Shown: positions 1-7,457 of the stretch, in pieces
Numbering within the stretch: position 1 is the first letter of the stretch
Layout of the letters: each line of letters opens with the position of its first letter
DNA from: Acetivibrio mesophilus
Lineage (GTDB): Bacteria > Bacillota > Clostridia > Acetivibrionales > Acetivibrionaceae
Assembly: GCF_004102745.1 (NCBI RefSeq)
Contig: NZ_RLII01000003.1
Location: 186,001 to 250,000, forward strand
Length of the DNA stretch: 64,000 nt
Direction of reading: 5' to 3'
The notes under the pieces: generated by a model
Seen by the model: the letters and a program-made list of their open reading frames with translations, nothing else
Told to the model about the DNA's origin: nothing
Databases searched by the model: none
Translations under genes and position numbers: made by a program

Positions 1-592
1 CCGTGATTACAAGTCCGATCAATGCCAATTGAGTCACCGGGTCGGTGAAGTTTGCAAGAGCCGGAACAATATCCCCTGAAATTACATTTCCATTGGGCAG
101 TGTAGTATAAGTACCGCTGCTAACCGTAAAATCCAGTAAATGTGCCTGTTTGATTCCTATGTATGTTATAAACAGGCCTATTCCACCGCTTATCGCATAC
201 TGAAGTGTTTCCGGTATTGCTTTTATAAGCATCTTTCTGACTCTAGTGACAGTAATAAGTATATTTATTAATCCGCAAATAAATACTAACGCTAGAGCCT
301 GTTGCCAAGTGAATCCCTGTCCTAAAACAACGGTGTACGCAAAAAATGCATTTAGTCCCATACCAGGTGCCTGAGCATATGGTACATTTGCTACCAATCC
401 CATTATCAATGTACCGATTATTGCTGCAAGTATTGTCGCAACAAACACAGCACCTTTATCCATCCCTGCAGCCTCTAGGGTATTGGGATTGACAAAAATA
501 ACGTATGCCATTGTCACGAAAGTAGTTAGACCTGCTATAAATTCTGTCCTGACATTTGTGCCGTTTTCCTTAAGCTTAAAAAACTTTTCCAT
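1..592 (-). CDS. AzgA/PbuG-type purine (adenine/guanine/hypoxanthine) permease, C-terminus outside window
   Basis: The first 197 residues of a polytopic NCS2/AzgA-family nucleobase permease are present; the gene runs off the left edge. I translated it by hand. It begins MEKFFKLKENGT, followed by the family's TEFIAGLTTFVTMAYVIFVNP block and the APGMGLNAFFAY motif, both typical of AzgA/PbuG proteins that import purine bases by proton symport. The ATG at 592 has a good GGAGG ribosome site 8 bases upstream. A long leader containing a terminator hairpin lies before it, so expression is probably attenuated. AzgA-type purine specificity is inferred from the motif; the exact substrate is not visible. 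Confidence 0.88.
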   Translation of the reverse strand, partial: MEKFFKLKENGTNVRTEFIAGLTTFVTMAYVIFVNPNTLEAAGMDKGAVFVATILAAIIGTLIMGLVANVPYAQAPGMGLNAFFAYTVVLGQGFTWQQALALVFICGLINILITVTRVRKMLIKAIPETLQYAISGGIGLFITYIGIKQAHLLDFTVSSGTYTTLPNGNVISGDIVPALANFTDPVTQLALIGLVIT

Positions 593-630
593 AAAACCCC
601 TCCATCCTTTCGGATTTATAAACGTTTGAA

Positions 631-657
631 ATAAAAATAGGCTGGCAGAACCAGCCT
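631..657 (-). terminator. Intrinsic terminator (attenuator) in the leader of the purine permease
   Basis: On the minus strand a 6-bp GC-rich stem, GGCTGG/CCAGCC with a TTCTG loop (640-656), is followed by TATTTTTATTT. It lies about 40 bases before the permease start and far downstream of the likely promoter. A GCAGAA stretch around 700 could pair with TTCTGC in the loop and arm, offering an antiterminator. Confidence 0.6.
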
Positions 658-822
658 TCCAAACCGATACAACAAAACGATGCCATTAACCGCCAAAACT
701 TCTGCTTCTTAATTGAAACAATATTATTATATCACGCAAATATAATTTTAAGTCGATAAATAGAAAACTTTGATGTTTACACGAAGTCTTTGCTCAAAGC
801 AAACCTGCTTTTCACATAAATA

Positions 823-852
823 ATACTATCAAAACAAAGTACAGGTTGTCAA
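823..852 (-). promoter_or_regulatory. Putative sigma-A promoter for the purine permease
   Basis: Minus strand: TTGACA (852-847), 18-base spacer, TAGTAT (828-823). It would give a leader of about 220 bases before the permease start. A second TATAAT at about 733-728 lacks a convincing -35 box. Confidence 0.4.
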
Positions 853-938
853 TGAAAGTTATCAAAAATTACGAACATTATTTTAAGTTTTTGAGGTTAA
901 TATTCGTTTTTTTATGAAATTATAGGTTTACAATAAAT

Positions 939-1949
939 CTATCCAATCGCAGTTAGCAAATAGACTACAAAAGGCATTGTTACAATTCCCAATATTGTAG
1001 TGATAAAAACGTTTTCCGTTGCAAATCTGTAGTCCGAGCCGTACTGCTCCGCCAATGCAGGAACAATTGTAGCACATGGCATGGAAAGCTGCAGAATAAT
1101 TACTGCTTTCACAAGAGGATCTACAAAATCTATAAAAGAAAACAGGAATAAAGCAATGCATGGAACTAAAATAAGTTTAAATAGGGCTAAAATAAATATA
1201 GGGTATCTCTTCAATAAATCCTTTGCACTGCTGATTTTCGTCTCTGACAATATCAGACCTATAAAAAGCATTGATAAAGGAACTGTAGCTTCACCAATAG
1301 GAATAAATGCACTGGATATAAAGCCGCCTATATCATAAACGAATGGAATACTGTCTATAAAACCCTTGAAATTCGACTTTATTAGCATAATAATAAGGCC
1401 TGATGCAAAGGCTATGGTATTGGCATTTATAAGGTGCTTTAAATTCTCCTTCACACTCACCTTGTTATGCCTGTTTACAAGAAAAATTCCTAAAGTCCAC
1501 AAAATAGCATCATTTGCCAGGTTGTAAAATACGGCATAGATTAAAATGCCGTCTCCATATAGTGATCTTAAAAGGGGAAAGGCTAGGTAAATTACATTTC
1601 CAAACATAAAATGCATTTTGAATACATTCTCAGTTGCTCCTTTAAGACCCAATATCTTACCCGTAAAATGCCCTATAACAAAGGAAAACATTATAAATAC
1701 TACTCCCAACAGGAATATCAACATTCCGTTTATCAGAATGTCTTTCGTAAAATTACGACCTGCCAGAGTCGTGAAGATAAGAAGCGGTGCTGTAAGCTTT
1801 ATAACTGTCCTTGAAAGCACTGTTCCCGAGTTGTCGGGAAGATAACGGGTTTTGCCCGCAATGAACCCTATAAGTGCCATAATTACTAAAATAGAAATTT
1901 GATTGACTAAAGTCTGTATTTGCTCTGTAAGGCTTTGAATTTCGATCAT
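939..1949 (-). CDS. AEC-family (auxin efflux carrier) transporter
   Basis: A membrane protein of 336 residues with about ten hydrophobic segments in two halves, the size and layout of the bacterial auxin-efflux-carrier (AEC, PF03547) family. Members export organic acids or other anions; the substrate cannot be read from sequence. Recognisable family features are the N-terminal ILVIMALIGFIAGK helix, the LSRTVIKLTAPLLIF segment and the C-terminal QLSMPCATIVPALAEQYG. The ATG at 1949 is preferred over an upstream in-frame GTG because the GGGAG ribosome site lies 8 bases before it. It stands alone on the minus strand; the neighbouring permease has its own promoter. Confidence 0.85.
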   Translation of the reverse strand: MIEIQSLTEQIQTLVNQISILVIMALIGFIAGKTRYLPDNSGTVLSRTVIKLTAPLLIFTTLAGRNFTKDILINGMLIFLLGVVFIMFSFVIGHFTGKILGLKGATENVFKMHFMFGNVIYLAFPLLRSLYGDGILIYAVFYNLANDAILWTLGIFLVNRHNKVSVKENLKHLINANTIAFASGLIIMLIKSNFKGFIDSIPFVYDIGGFISSAFIPIGEATVPLSMLFIGLILSETKISSAKDLLKRYPIFILALFKLILVPCIALFLFSFIDFVDPLVKAVIILQLSMPCATIVPALAEQYGSDYRFATENVFITTILGIVTMPFVVYLLTAIG

Positions 1950-2237
1950 TTTTAAGACTCCCACAAATTATTATCAGACTGCAATGAGATACACAGTTTT
2001 TATGATAAGCCGTATCCCTTCAGTTGTATCGACGTTTTTTCAGCAGTTTGACCGACTGATATAATACCACATTAATAGCACCTTTTCAATAATTAATTCA
2101 TTCCCCCGTTGTGTCTTGCCATATATTCCTAAGCACATTTTGGCTTTTATATGAATTCATCCTCTTTTCCGAAAATCAAATCCAAAAAGTTCCCCAAGAA
2201 TTATTTCAAAGGAACTAAAATTAACATCATGCGGCGG

Positions 2238-4820
2238 TTAAGAGCTTATACCGCAAATAACAGTTCTTTTCTTAAAATCGGCATAAAGATTTAGTGATTT
2301 TGAAGCATCAAATTCATATACTTTGATAATATCTTCGTATGCTTCAGCATCAGGAGCAATGTCCTTTAAAACTGAAACATCACTTTTGAAAAACTCCTTA
2401 TTAAATATTTCAGTACCGCTTTGTTCGGTATCCATTACTGCCACATAAAACATTTCTGTCTCAACTATATCTTGAAACATATGACTGCCATAAGATAATT
2501 CAGGAACAAATCCAATTTCCGTATCCGCATATTCGCATAAGATTTTGAAATTGGATATATCGGAAAACACAACCGGGACACCCAAATCAGGCGATGAAGT
2601 ACCGATTCGTCCCGGACTTACAAGCATAAGTTTCTTATCCTTCCTCTCATAGTATTTGTTAATCTTAGACACTATACTGCATATAGAACTTTTCTGATTA
2701 TAAGGATAGGAATAATATTTTTTAGAATCAATCCACACAACTACATCAACATTTAACTCTGCAGAATTCCCCATAAAGGTCTGATTTACTTTAAACAGAG
2801 TTTTATCTTCTTCAATATTTGGAATTTCCCGATTGATAGCATTCTGCCATACAAACATAGGTCTGCACTGAAGAATATTTACGTTAAACGCTCCGTCCTT
2901 TCTAAAATTAATTGTGTATTCTGTGTCTACGGGATTTCCATAACGCTCCTCAAGAGTGGACAGGATATCTTTCATCATCTTCATAAGCTCTTTCTTCTTA
3001 ACAATCTCATCACACGAAACAAAAAGAATATTCCTTCGCTGCCCTCTTTCATAAAACATTCTCTCAGTATCATAATCATGCTCACAGATAAGTTTCAAAT
3101 ACCAATCCGGAAGTTCCGGAATCAAATCATTTACAGAAACATCCCTTACTTCATTTTTCTCCAGATCTATAACATCTATTTTTCGCTGTGAAAAGCGATG
3201 CTTGTCTTTTGAATTAGTCAAAGTGGTGCTTTCAGGAATATCCAAGTTTACCAGTCTGGGATAATCGATACCCGTCCTATCAACTGCCTTTGTACCTAAA
3301 CCTGCAACCAAACGTAAAAGTCCCGCATCTGCACTAAGTTCATCACTCCAGCGGTACATACTGTAAGAAAAACCCACCCCTGCAGCACAAGGCATATAAT
3401 ATTTATCAAATTTCGTTCCGCTGACGCGCTGTACCAAAATAGCCATTTGCTCGTCCATTTTATCCAATCCCCGCTGTTTGCGGTATTCCAAAGCAGACTT
3501 ATCCATTGTACTTGCATATACCCTACGCACTGCATTTTCAAAATGCAACAGCCTTTCTTCCGGGCTACACGCATTTACACAGAAGACCGACTCATATTTT
3601 CCTGCAAAGGCATTTCCAAATCCGTCTTCAAGGAAACTACTGGAACGTACGATGATAGGAATTTGCCCGAAATAGTTCAACATTCTTCTAAATTGGGCTC
3701 GAATTGACTCAGGAAATTTACCGTTTAATATCGCATTTCTTAATTCCTCTGCCTTGTCAAAATAGTGCTCATCACTACGCTGTAAAATACGCAGTTTCCA
3801 AAGTTTATTTTCAACAATATATGAATAATAAATGTCTGTCCCAATATAATAGGAATCTTGAGGCTCCAAATACTTTACATACTGAGGTAAGTAATTTGCA
3901 ACCATTTTCCTTGCCAAAAGCATACCGCAGGCCTTTCCTCCAATTGTTCCGGTCCCGATCATTCTTTCTTTGACATAAAAGTAGTCCTCCGGACTAAATT
4001 CCCTCCTTATCAAAGCAGCCATTTTATGATCGTGGGTCATCATACTACGGGTTATTTTATTAAGAGTCCAGTCTGTAATTTCACCCCTGTAATATGATTC
4101 CTTGGCCGCTCTAAAAAACCTGTCATAACTGTCAATATTCTGCTCTGCATGCTCCATTTGCTCATTATGAATTAGGTTGTAGTAATCAGCCAAGTCCACA
4201 CTATTAGTCAGGGATTCCAATTGGTTATCGTCATTTAGCCTGTAAGGCAAATACATATCCGGCAAATAGCGGTTCCATACTTTTATAGGATGTATAAATG
4301 TATCTTTTTCATCCGAATGCACATCGATGAATAATTGAGTTGTCTCCTGAATTCGGGCAATTGTTGCAAAATCGTGATGTCCTCTTAATACCGGAAACCA
4401 CGCCACAGTATCAAGTTCAAACAAATAGGGACAGGTTACACAAAAGAAATTTCCCATCATCAAGTCTGTAGACCAGGCAACCTGCAAGTCAGAGAGAGAG
4501 TCAAATACATAAAAGGCTTCTGTTCCTTCATTTTTGATTATATTATGAACTTCAACCGTAAAGGCCTCAAAACCATGATTGGCATTTAGCTGATAGATTT
4601 TAAGACCTTCCCTGTATTCCAATAAAGGTTCATGGTTGGAAAACCGAATATAAATGATATTTCTTTTATCTTCTATAGATTGATTTACAAAGGGATGTAC
4701 TATTCTTTTAAAATCATTCAAACAAGTTACCTGAATAACCACATTGTCTCCAAGTCTGATGTTGTCAAGGGCCTTATCCAAACTCGGTATACCTGATTTA
4801 ATCCTTTCAAAAGCCGGCAT
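2238..4820 (-). CDS. PEP/pyruvate-binding (PPDK ATP-grasp) protein with KaiC-like N-terminal domain
   Basis: An 860-residue protein with three parts. Residues ~1-200 have a RecA/KaiC-like start (FERIKSGIPSLDKAL) and a Walker B-like VFDSLSDL, but no Walker A lysine motif (GDNVVIQV in its place). Residues ~285-660 match the PEP/pyruvate-dikinase N-terminal ATP-grasp domain, with GTIGGKACGM, IVRSSSFLEDGFGNAFAGKY and the closing NILQCRPMF. The last ~200 residues contain SPGRIGTSSPDLGVPV, seen in other uncharacterised PPDK-N proteins. The phosphohistidine swivel domain and the PEP-binding barrel of true PEP synthase or PPDK are missing, so it should not make PEP by the usual route. The ATG at 4820 follows GGTGG; a GTG three codons upstream has no ribosome site. 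Function is unknown. Confidence 0.75.
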   Translation of the reverse strand: MPAFERIKSGIPSLDKALDNIRLGDNVVIQVTCLNDFKRIVHPFVNQSIEDKRNIIYIRFSNHEPLLEYREGLKIYQLNANHGFEAFTVEVHNIIKNEGTEAFYVFDSLSDLQVAWSTDLMMGNFFCVTCPYLFELDTVAWFPVLRGHHDFATIARIQETTQLFIDVHSDEKDTFIHPIKVWNRYLPDMYLPYRLNDDNQLESLTNSVDLADYYNLIHNEQMEHAEQNIDSYDRFFRAAKESYYRGEITDWTLNKITRSMMTHDHKMAALIRREFSPEDYFYVKERMIGTGTIGGKACGMLLARKMVANYLPQYVKYLEPQDSYYIGTDIYYSYIVENKLWKLRILQRSDEHYFDKAEELRNAILNGKFPESIRAQFRRMLNYFGQIPIIVRSSSFLEDGFGNAFAGKYESVFCVNACSPEERLLHFENAVRRVYASTMDKSALEYRKQRGLDKMDEQMAILVQRVSGTKFDKYYMPCAAGVGFSYSMYRWSDELSADAGLLRLVAGLGTKAVDRTGIDYPRLVNLDIPESTTLTNSKDKHRFSQRKIDVIDLEKNEVRDVSVNDLIPELPDWYLKLICEHDYDTERMFYERGQRRNILFVSCDEIVKKKELMKMMKDILSTLEERYGNPVDTEYTINFRKDGAFNVNILQCRPMFVWQNAINREIPNIEEDKTLFKVNQTFMGNSAELNVDVVVWIDSKKYYSYPYNQKSSICSIVSKINKYYERKDKKLMLVSPGRIGTSSPDLGVPVVFSDISNFKILCEYADTEIGFVPELSYGSHMFQDIVETEMFYVAVMDTEQSGTEIFNKEFFKSDVSVLKDIAPDAEAYEDIIKVYEFDASKSLNLYADFKKRTVICGISS

Positions 4821-5144
4821 ATCTTCCACCAGTATAGTTTATTTAACTATATTTATTCCTTTCTTCAAGTATATTATCAAACGGGCCAAAAGCAATTTCA
4901 AAAAGCAGGTTATTTTATATGTATATTTATTATAACATTTTATTTAAATTTATTATTATATAATGCTTAGAACAAGCACCAAAAAACCTCATAAAAAATT
5001 CAAGTTTGCCTCTCCTCTCGCTCGCTTGACAAGAATAGGTGTTAACTTAAGAGTATTTAACCGTCTAAATTTCACATTAAAATACAATATTGCAGAAGTA
5101 GCAACCTTTGCATAGTTAACATAATATGTATTGAGGTGATTATT

Positions 5145-5435
5145 ATGCAAAATAGATTGCACAGTCATAGATTCGTGGGAAGAACTACTCTTAATGATGG
5201 TCATATTCATGAATATTCAGGTACAACCAGTGCAAATCCCGATACTCCTGGTCACATACATTACATGGTTGGTCAAACCACCTTCGAAGATGGCCATATA
5301 CACCGTTATAGTTTACGAACAGGTCCCAGTATACCCGTTAACGGCGGACACACACATTATTACTATGCTGCAACCTCTTTTGAGGATGGTCATATTCACT
5401 ATTTGTATGGATATACAAATATCTATGATCAATAG
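5145..5435 (+). CDS. YmaF-family histidine-repeat protein
   Basis: A 96-residue soluble protein made of repeats of about 16-32 residues, each with G-H-I/T-H. DGHIHEY, PGHIHYM, EDGHIHRY, GGHTHYY and EDGHIHYL follow an N-terminal HSHRF. This pattern is that of the YmaF family (PF12788), whose function is not established; the regularly spaced histidine pairs suggest metal binding, which is inference. GAGGTG is placed 6 bases before the ATG at 5145, so this start is chosen over the GTG at 5136. It is divergent from the PEP/pyruvate-binding gene, with a 324-base gap in which I see no clear promoter. Confidence 0.75.
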   Translation: MQNRLHSHRFVGRTTLNDGHIHEYSGTTSANPDTPGHIHYMVGQTTFEDGHIHRYSLRTGPSIPVNGGHTHYYYAATSFEDGHIHYLYGYTNIYDQ

Positions 5436-5481
5436 CGTGGCTTAAAACTTGATTATTTTTGAGGTATTCAAAATTATATAC

Positions 5482-5692
5482 TCAAAATATGAAAACGGAA
5501 ATATTGTCCTTATGAACAATAAATATTTGGGAAATCGTGATAAACTTATGAACGACATAGTAATAACAACAGCAATACTGGACAGACTTTTCATCATGCA
5601 TATATCATAGAAAGTTATAGACTAAAAGGTGGCGTGAGGATTGTCCCTCCTGCAGATATTCCGGTATTGGATAGGACAATAGATAACTCATA
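5482..5692 (+). pseudogene. Remnant of an IstB-like IS21 transposition helper ATPase (3' end, frameshifted)
   Basis: Translating from 5482 gives SKYENGNIVLMNNKY and then VITTAILDRLF. Near 5590 the reading frame must shift by one base to continue HHAYIIESYRLKGG, ending at a stop at 5692. The order Y-E-N-G/TTAILDRL-HHA--SYRLK is the C-terminal signature of IstB/DnaC-like ATPases of IS21 elements. Neither the N-terminal Walker region nor istA is present, so the element is dead. It is the first of several decayed pieces between 5.5 and 7.4 kb. Confidence 0.65.
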
Positions 5693-5737
5693 AACAAGGT
5701 CTGAAAGCGTTTTAACATGCCTTCAGACCATTAATTA

Positions 5738-5923
5738 TCATAGAAGATCTGTATTTACAGACTTTTCTTCATACACGCCTGCTACCAGAAGTTCTTGAAT
5801 GCTGTCTTTAAAAATATCATTTAAGTATGCACTTACATCTGTGACACTTTGAAAATTTATCCTTTGCAGTGCGTCTTCTGTAAAGCATACATCTATACCT
5901 ATGAATTCGGATTCACCAGTCAA
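5738..5923 (-). CDS. Short hypothetical reading frame in decayed region
   Basis: A 61-codon reading frame with a plausible soluble composition (TGESEFIGIDVCFTEDALQ near its start), lying just downstream of the transposase remnant on the same strand. No ribosome site precedes its first ATG, and the frame is open upstream without a start codon. I do not recognise the protein; it may be the tail of a deleted gene or of the neighbouring element rather than an expressed gene. Confidence 0.2.
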   Translation of the reverse strand: MTGESEFIGIDVCFTEDALQRINFQSVTDVSAYLNDIFKDSIQELLVAGVYEEKSVNTDLL

Positions 5924-5979
5924 TTTGCGACCTATCTTGCCTACAGCAACAGTTATTACAGCATCCTTTCATATCTTCC

Positions 5980-6221
5980 TCAAGTCAATCTCTCTTGAGT
6001 AGAATCAAATAAGGTATCATCTACAATAAGAGCATTTACTCGATTATCATCTGTCAGCTTGGTAATTGTCTCGTTAATAATCTTGCGCTGACCTAAGTAG
6101 TAAATGGAATCCAGTTTATGTGGATGGAGTTAGTAAACCTGTAAGCCGTATCTTTTCCGAAGCCAACTTGATTTGTACCCATGAGCATGTTCATATACGT
6201 CGATCGATTGGTAAAAATCAG
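5980..6221 (-). pseudogene. Remnant of an IS4-like DDE transposase (N-terminal half, stop and frameshift)
   Basis: Minus-strand translation from 6221 gives TYMNMLMGTNQVGFGKDTAYRF, an INW segment and then an in-frame TAG. Shifting frame near 6097 continues with KIINETITKLTDDNRVNALI-VDDTLFD, which carries the first catalytic Asp region of clostridial IS4-type transposases. The rest of the catalytic domain is absent. At least one stop and one frameshift make it non-functional. No terminal inverted repeats were found. Confidence 0.6.
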
Positions 6222-6418
6222 GCTGACATACCAAGAATGAAGCTCTCATGCTATTTTTATTGGCAATAATTATTGATTTCCAAGGTACAGGTGTACTATT
6301 ACAAGTGCAAAGTTTTAGTTACTTATTTAATTATGCATATGCAATTTTATTTATTTAGAATATACTTATACCAATATACAGGAATTGCAAAAATATTAAA
6401 GAGCCATAAACATAATAC

Positions 6419-6676
6419 TCAAGCCATTTTATATGGCATAGTTAAACGATTGTTATTAGTAAAAGAATGAATTATATATACAATCATCAACACCAATTCA
6501 GTTATAACTGAAACAAACGTCAACAACAATCCTAGAACAACATAAATTCTATATTCCACAGGAATTATAGAATCTGGTTCAACTTTTGTTGTAATATATA
6601 ACGAGATTATTGTGACCAAAATAATAAAAACAGATGGAAATATATTTATGATACCATATATAATCCGTTTCACCAC
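6419..6676 (-). CDS. Small membrane protein, unknown function
   Basis: An 85-residue protein with two strong hydrophobic segments (about residues 5-30 and 43-70) and a short polar C-terminus, so probably a two-helix inner-membrane protein. The start is GTG at 6676, or the adjacent GTG at 6673; GGGGGC just upstream is a good ribosome site, which supports a real gene even though the surroundings are decayed. It lies downstream, on the same strand, of the HINT/immunity remnant. I recognise no family. Confidence 0.45.
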   Translation of the reverse strand: MVKRIIYGIINIFPSVFIILVTIISLYITTKVEPDSIIPVEYRIYVVLGLLLTFVSVITELVLMIVYIIHSFTNNNRLTMPYKMA

Positions 6677-6861
6677 TCACGCCCCCTAACAATTTACTGA
6701 TAAACATTATATAATTTATGTTCAAATTTCAATTAATCTGTCAATAATATATAATCAATTAAAGGTTATTATTATATTCAGTAACCTTGTTATCCAAAAT
6801 TATGTAAGCATCAAATATTTTATCACATAGTATAAAAATTGAAAAGATGGCACAATCGCGA

Positions 6862-7350
6862 TTAATACGTTGATCCACATATCCACGTATCAAAGCCAAC
6901 AGCAGTAACATCATGTATATTTTCTAATACCTTATTCAACTTAGTTTCTACTACAGGCAAAGTTGCTTCATTCCACAATATCAAAACATTATCATTTATA
7001 TCCAATAGATTACTTTTCAGTATTTCTAAAATTCTGTAAATATCATTTATTCTATACTTGTTGTTAACTTTACCCCAACCAACCCTGTTCCATATGATTC
7101 TAGCTACGCAAATCATTGGAAAACAACTTTCAAATTGAGTGAAGATTTTTGTAGTATCATCTTCAGATAATACCTTTGCATCTTTACCTAGTGCTTCTAA
7201 GCATTCTTCAAAAATAGCTTCGTCAAGATATTTTCCTTCAACCCAGAACGGATGTTATTGAGTAGTTTTTATCTCTTCATCTCCAACCTCAATATCTTTT
7301 ATCTGCCTTGAATCATCCTTAACCGTAACTAGTGTGTCTTCCGTAAAGCA
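6862..7350 (-). pseudogene. Broken HINT-domain / immunity-like gene remnant
   Basis: From the Cys codon at 7350 the minus strand reads CFTEDTLVTVKDDSRQIKDIEVGDEE, the opening block of pretoxin-HINT domains of polymorphic toxins. After only about six more codons and an in-frame TAA it resumes with HPFWVEGKYL; HPFWV is the usual end block of the same domain. About 40 residues of the HINT core are deleted. The frame then stays open for another ~125 codons, ending DVTAVGFDTWICGSTY. That part resembles immunity proteins encoded next to such toxins (moderate confidence, from memory). Upstream sequence has stops and no start, so the gene is dead. Confidence 0.5.
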
Positions 7351-7401
7351 AAATCCCTCTACCGTTCAATCTCTCCTATAATAAACTTCTGTGCCCATAC
7401 T

Positions 7402-7446
7402 AAAGGGTAATGCAGACTGTCTTATACACAGCCCACATTACCCTTT
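7402..7446. terminator. Long hairpin between bglB and the decayed patch
   Basis: Perfect 11-bp arms, AAAGGGTAATG (7402-7412) and CATTACCCTTT (7436-7446), partly extended inward. It lies 12 bases past the bglB stop and probably ends that transcript. A T-rich tail (TTTATTTTTG) is present only in the plus direction, so it may act in both orientations or mainly for plus transcripts. Confidence 0.5.
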
Positions 7447-7457
7447 ATTTTTGCTGT

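Noticed and set aside
600-900. Classical purine riboswitch before the purine permease
   Set aside because: The expected junction sequence and loop-loop pairs could not be found; only the terminator hairpin is supported.
4989-5210. 73-codon minus-strand frame overlapping the YmaF gene start
   Set aside because: It overlaps a better supported gene, has no ribosome site and no family resemblance.
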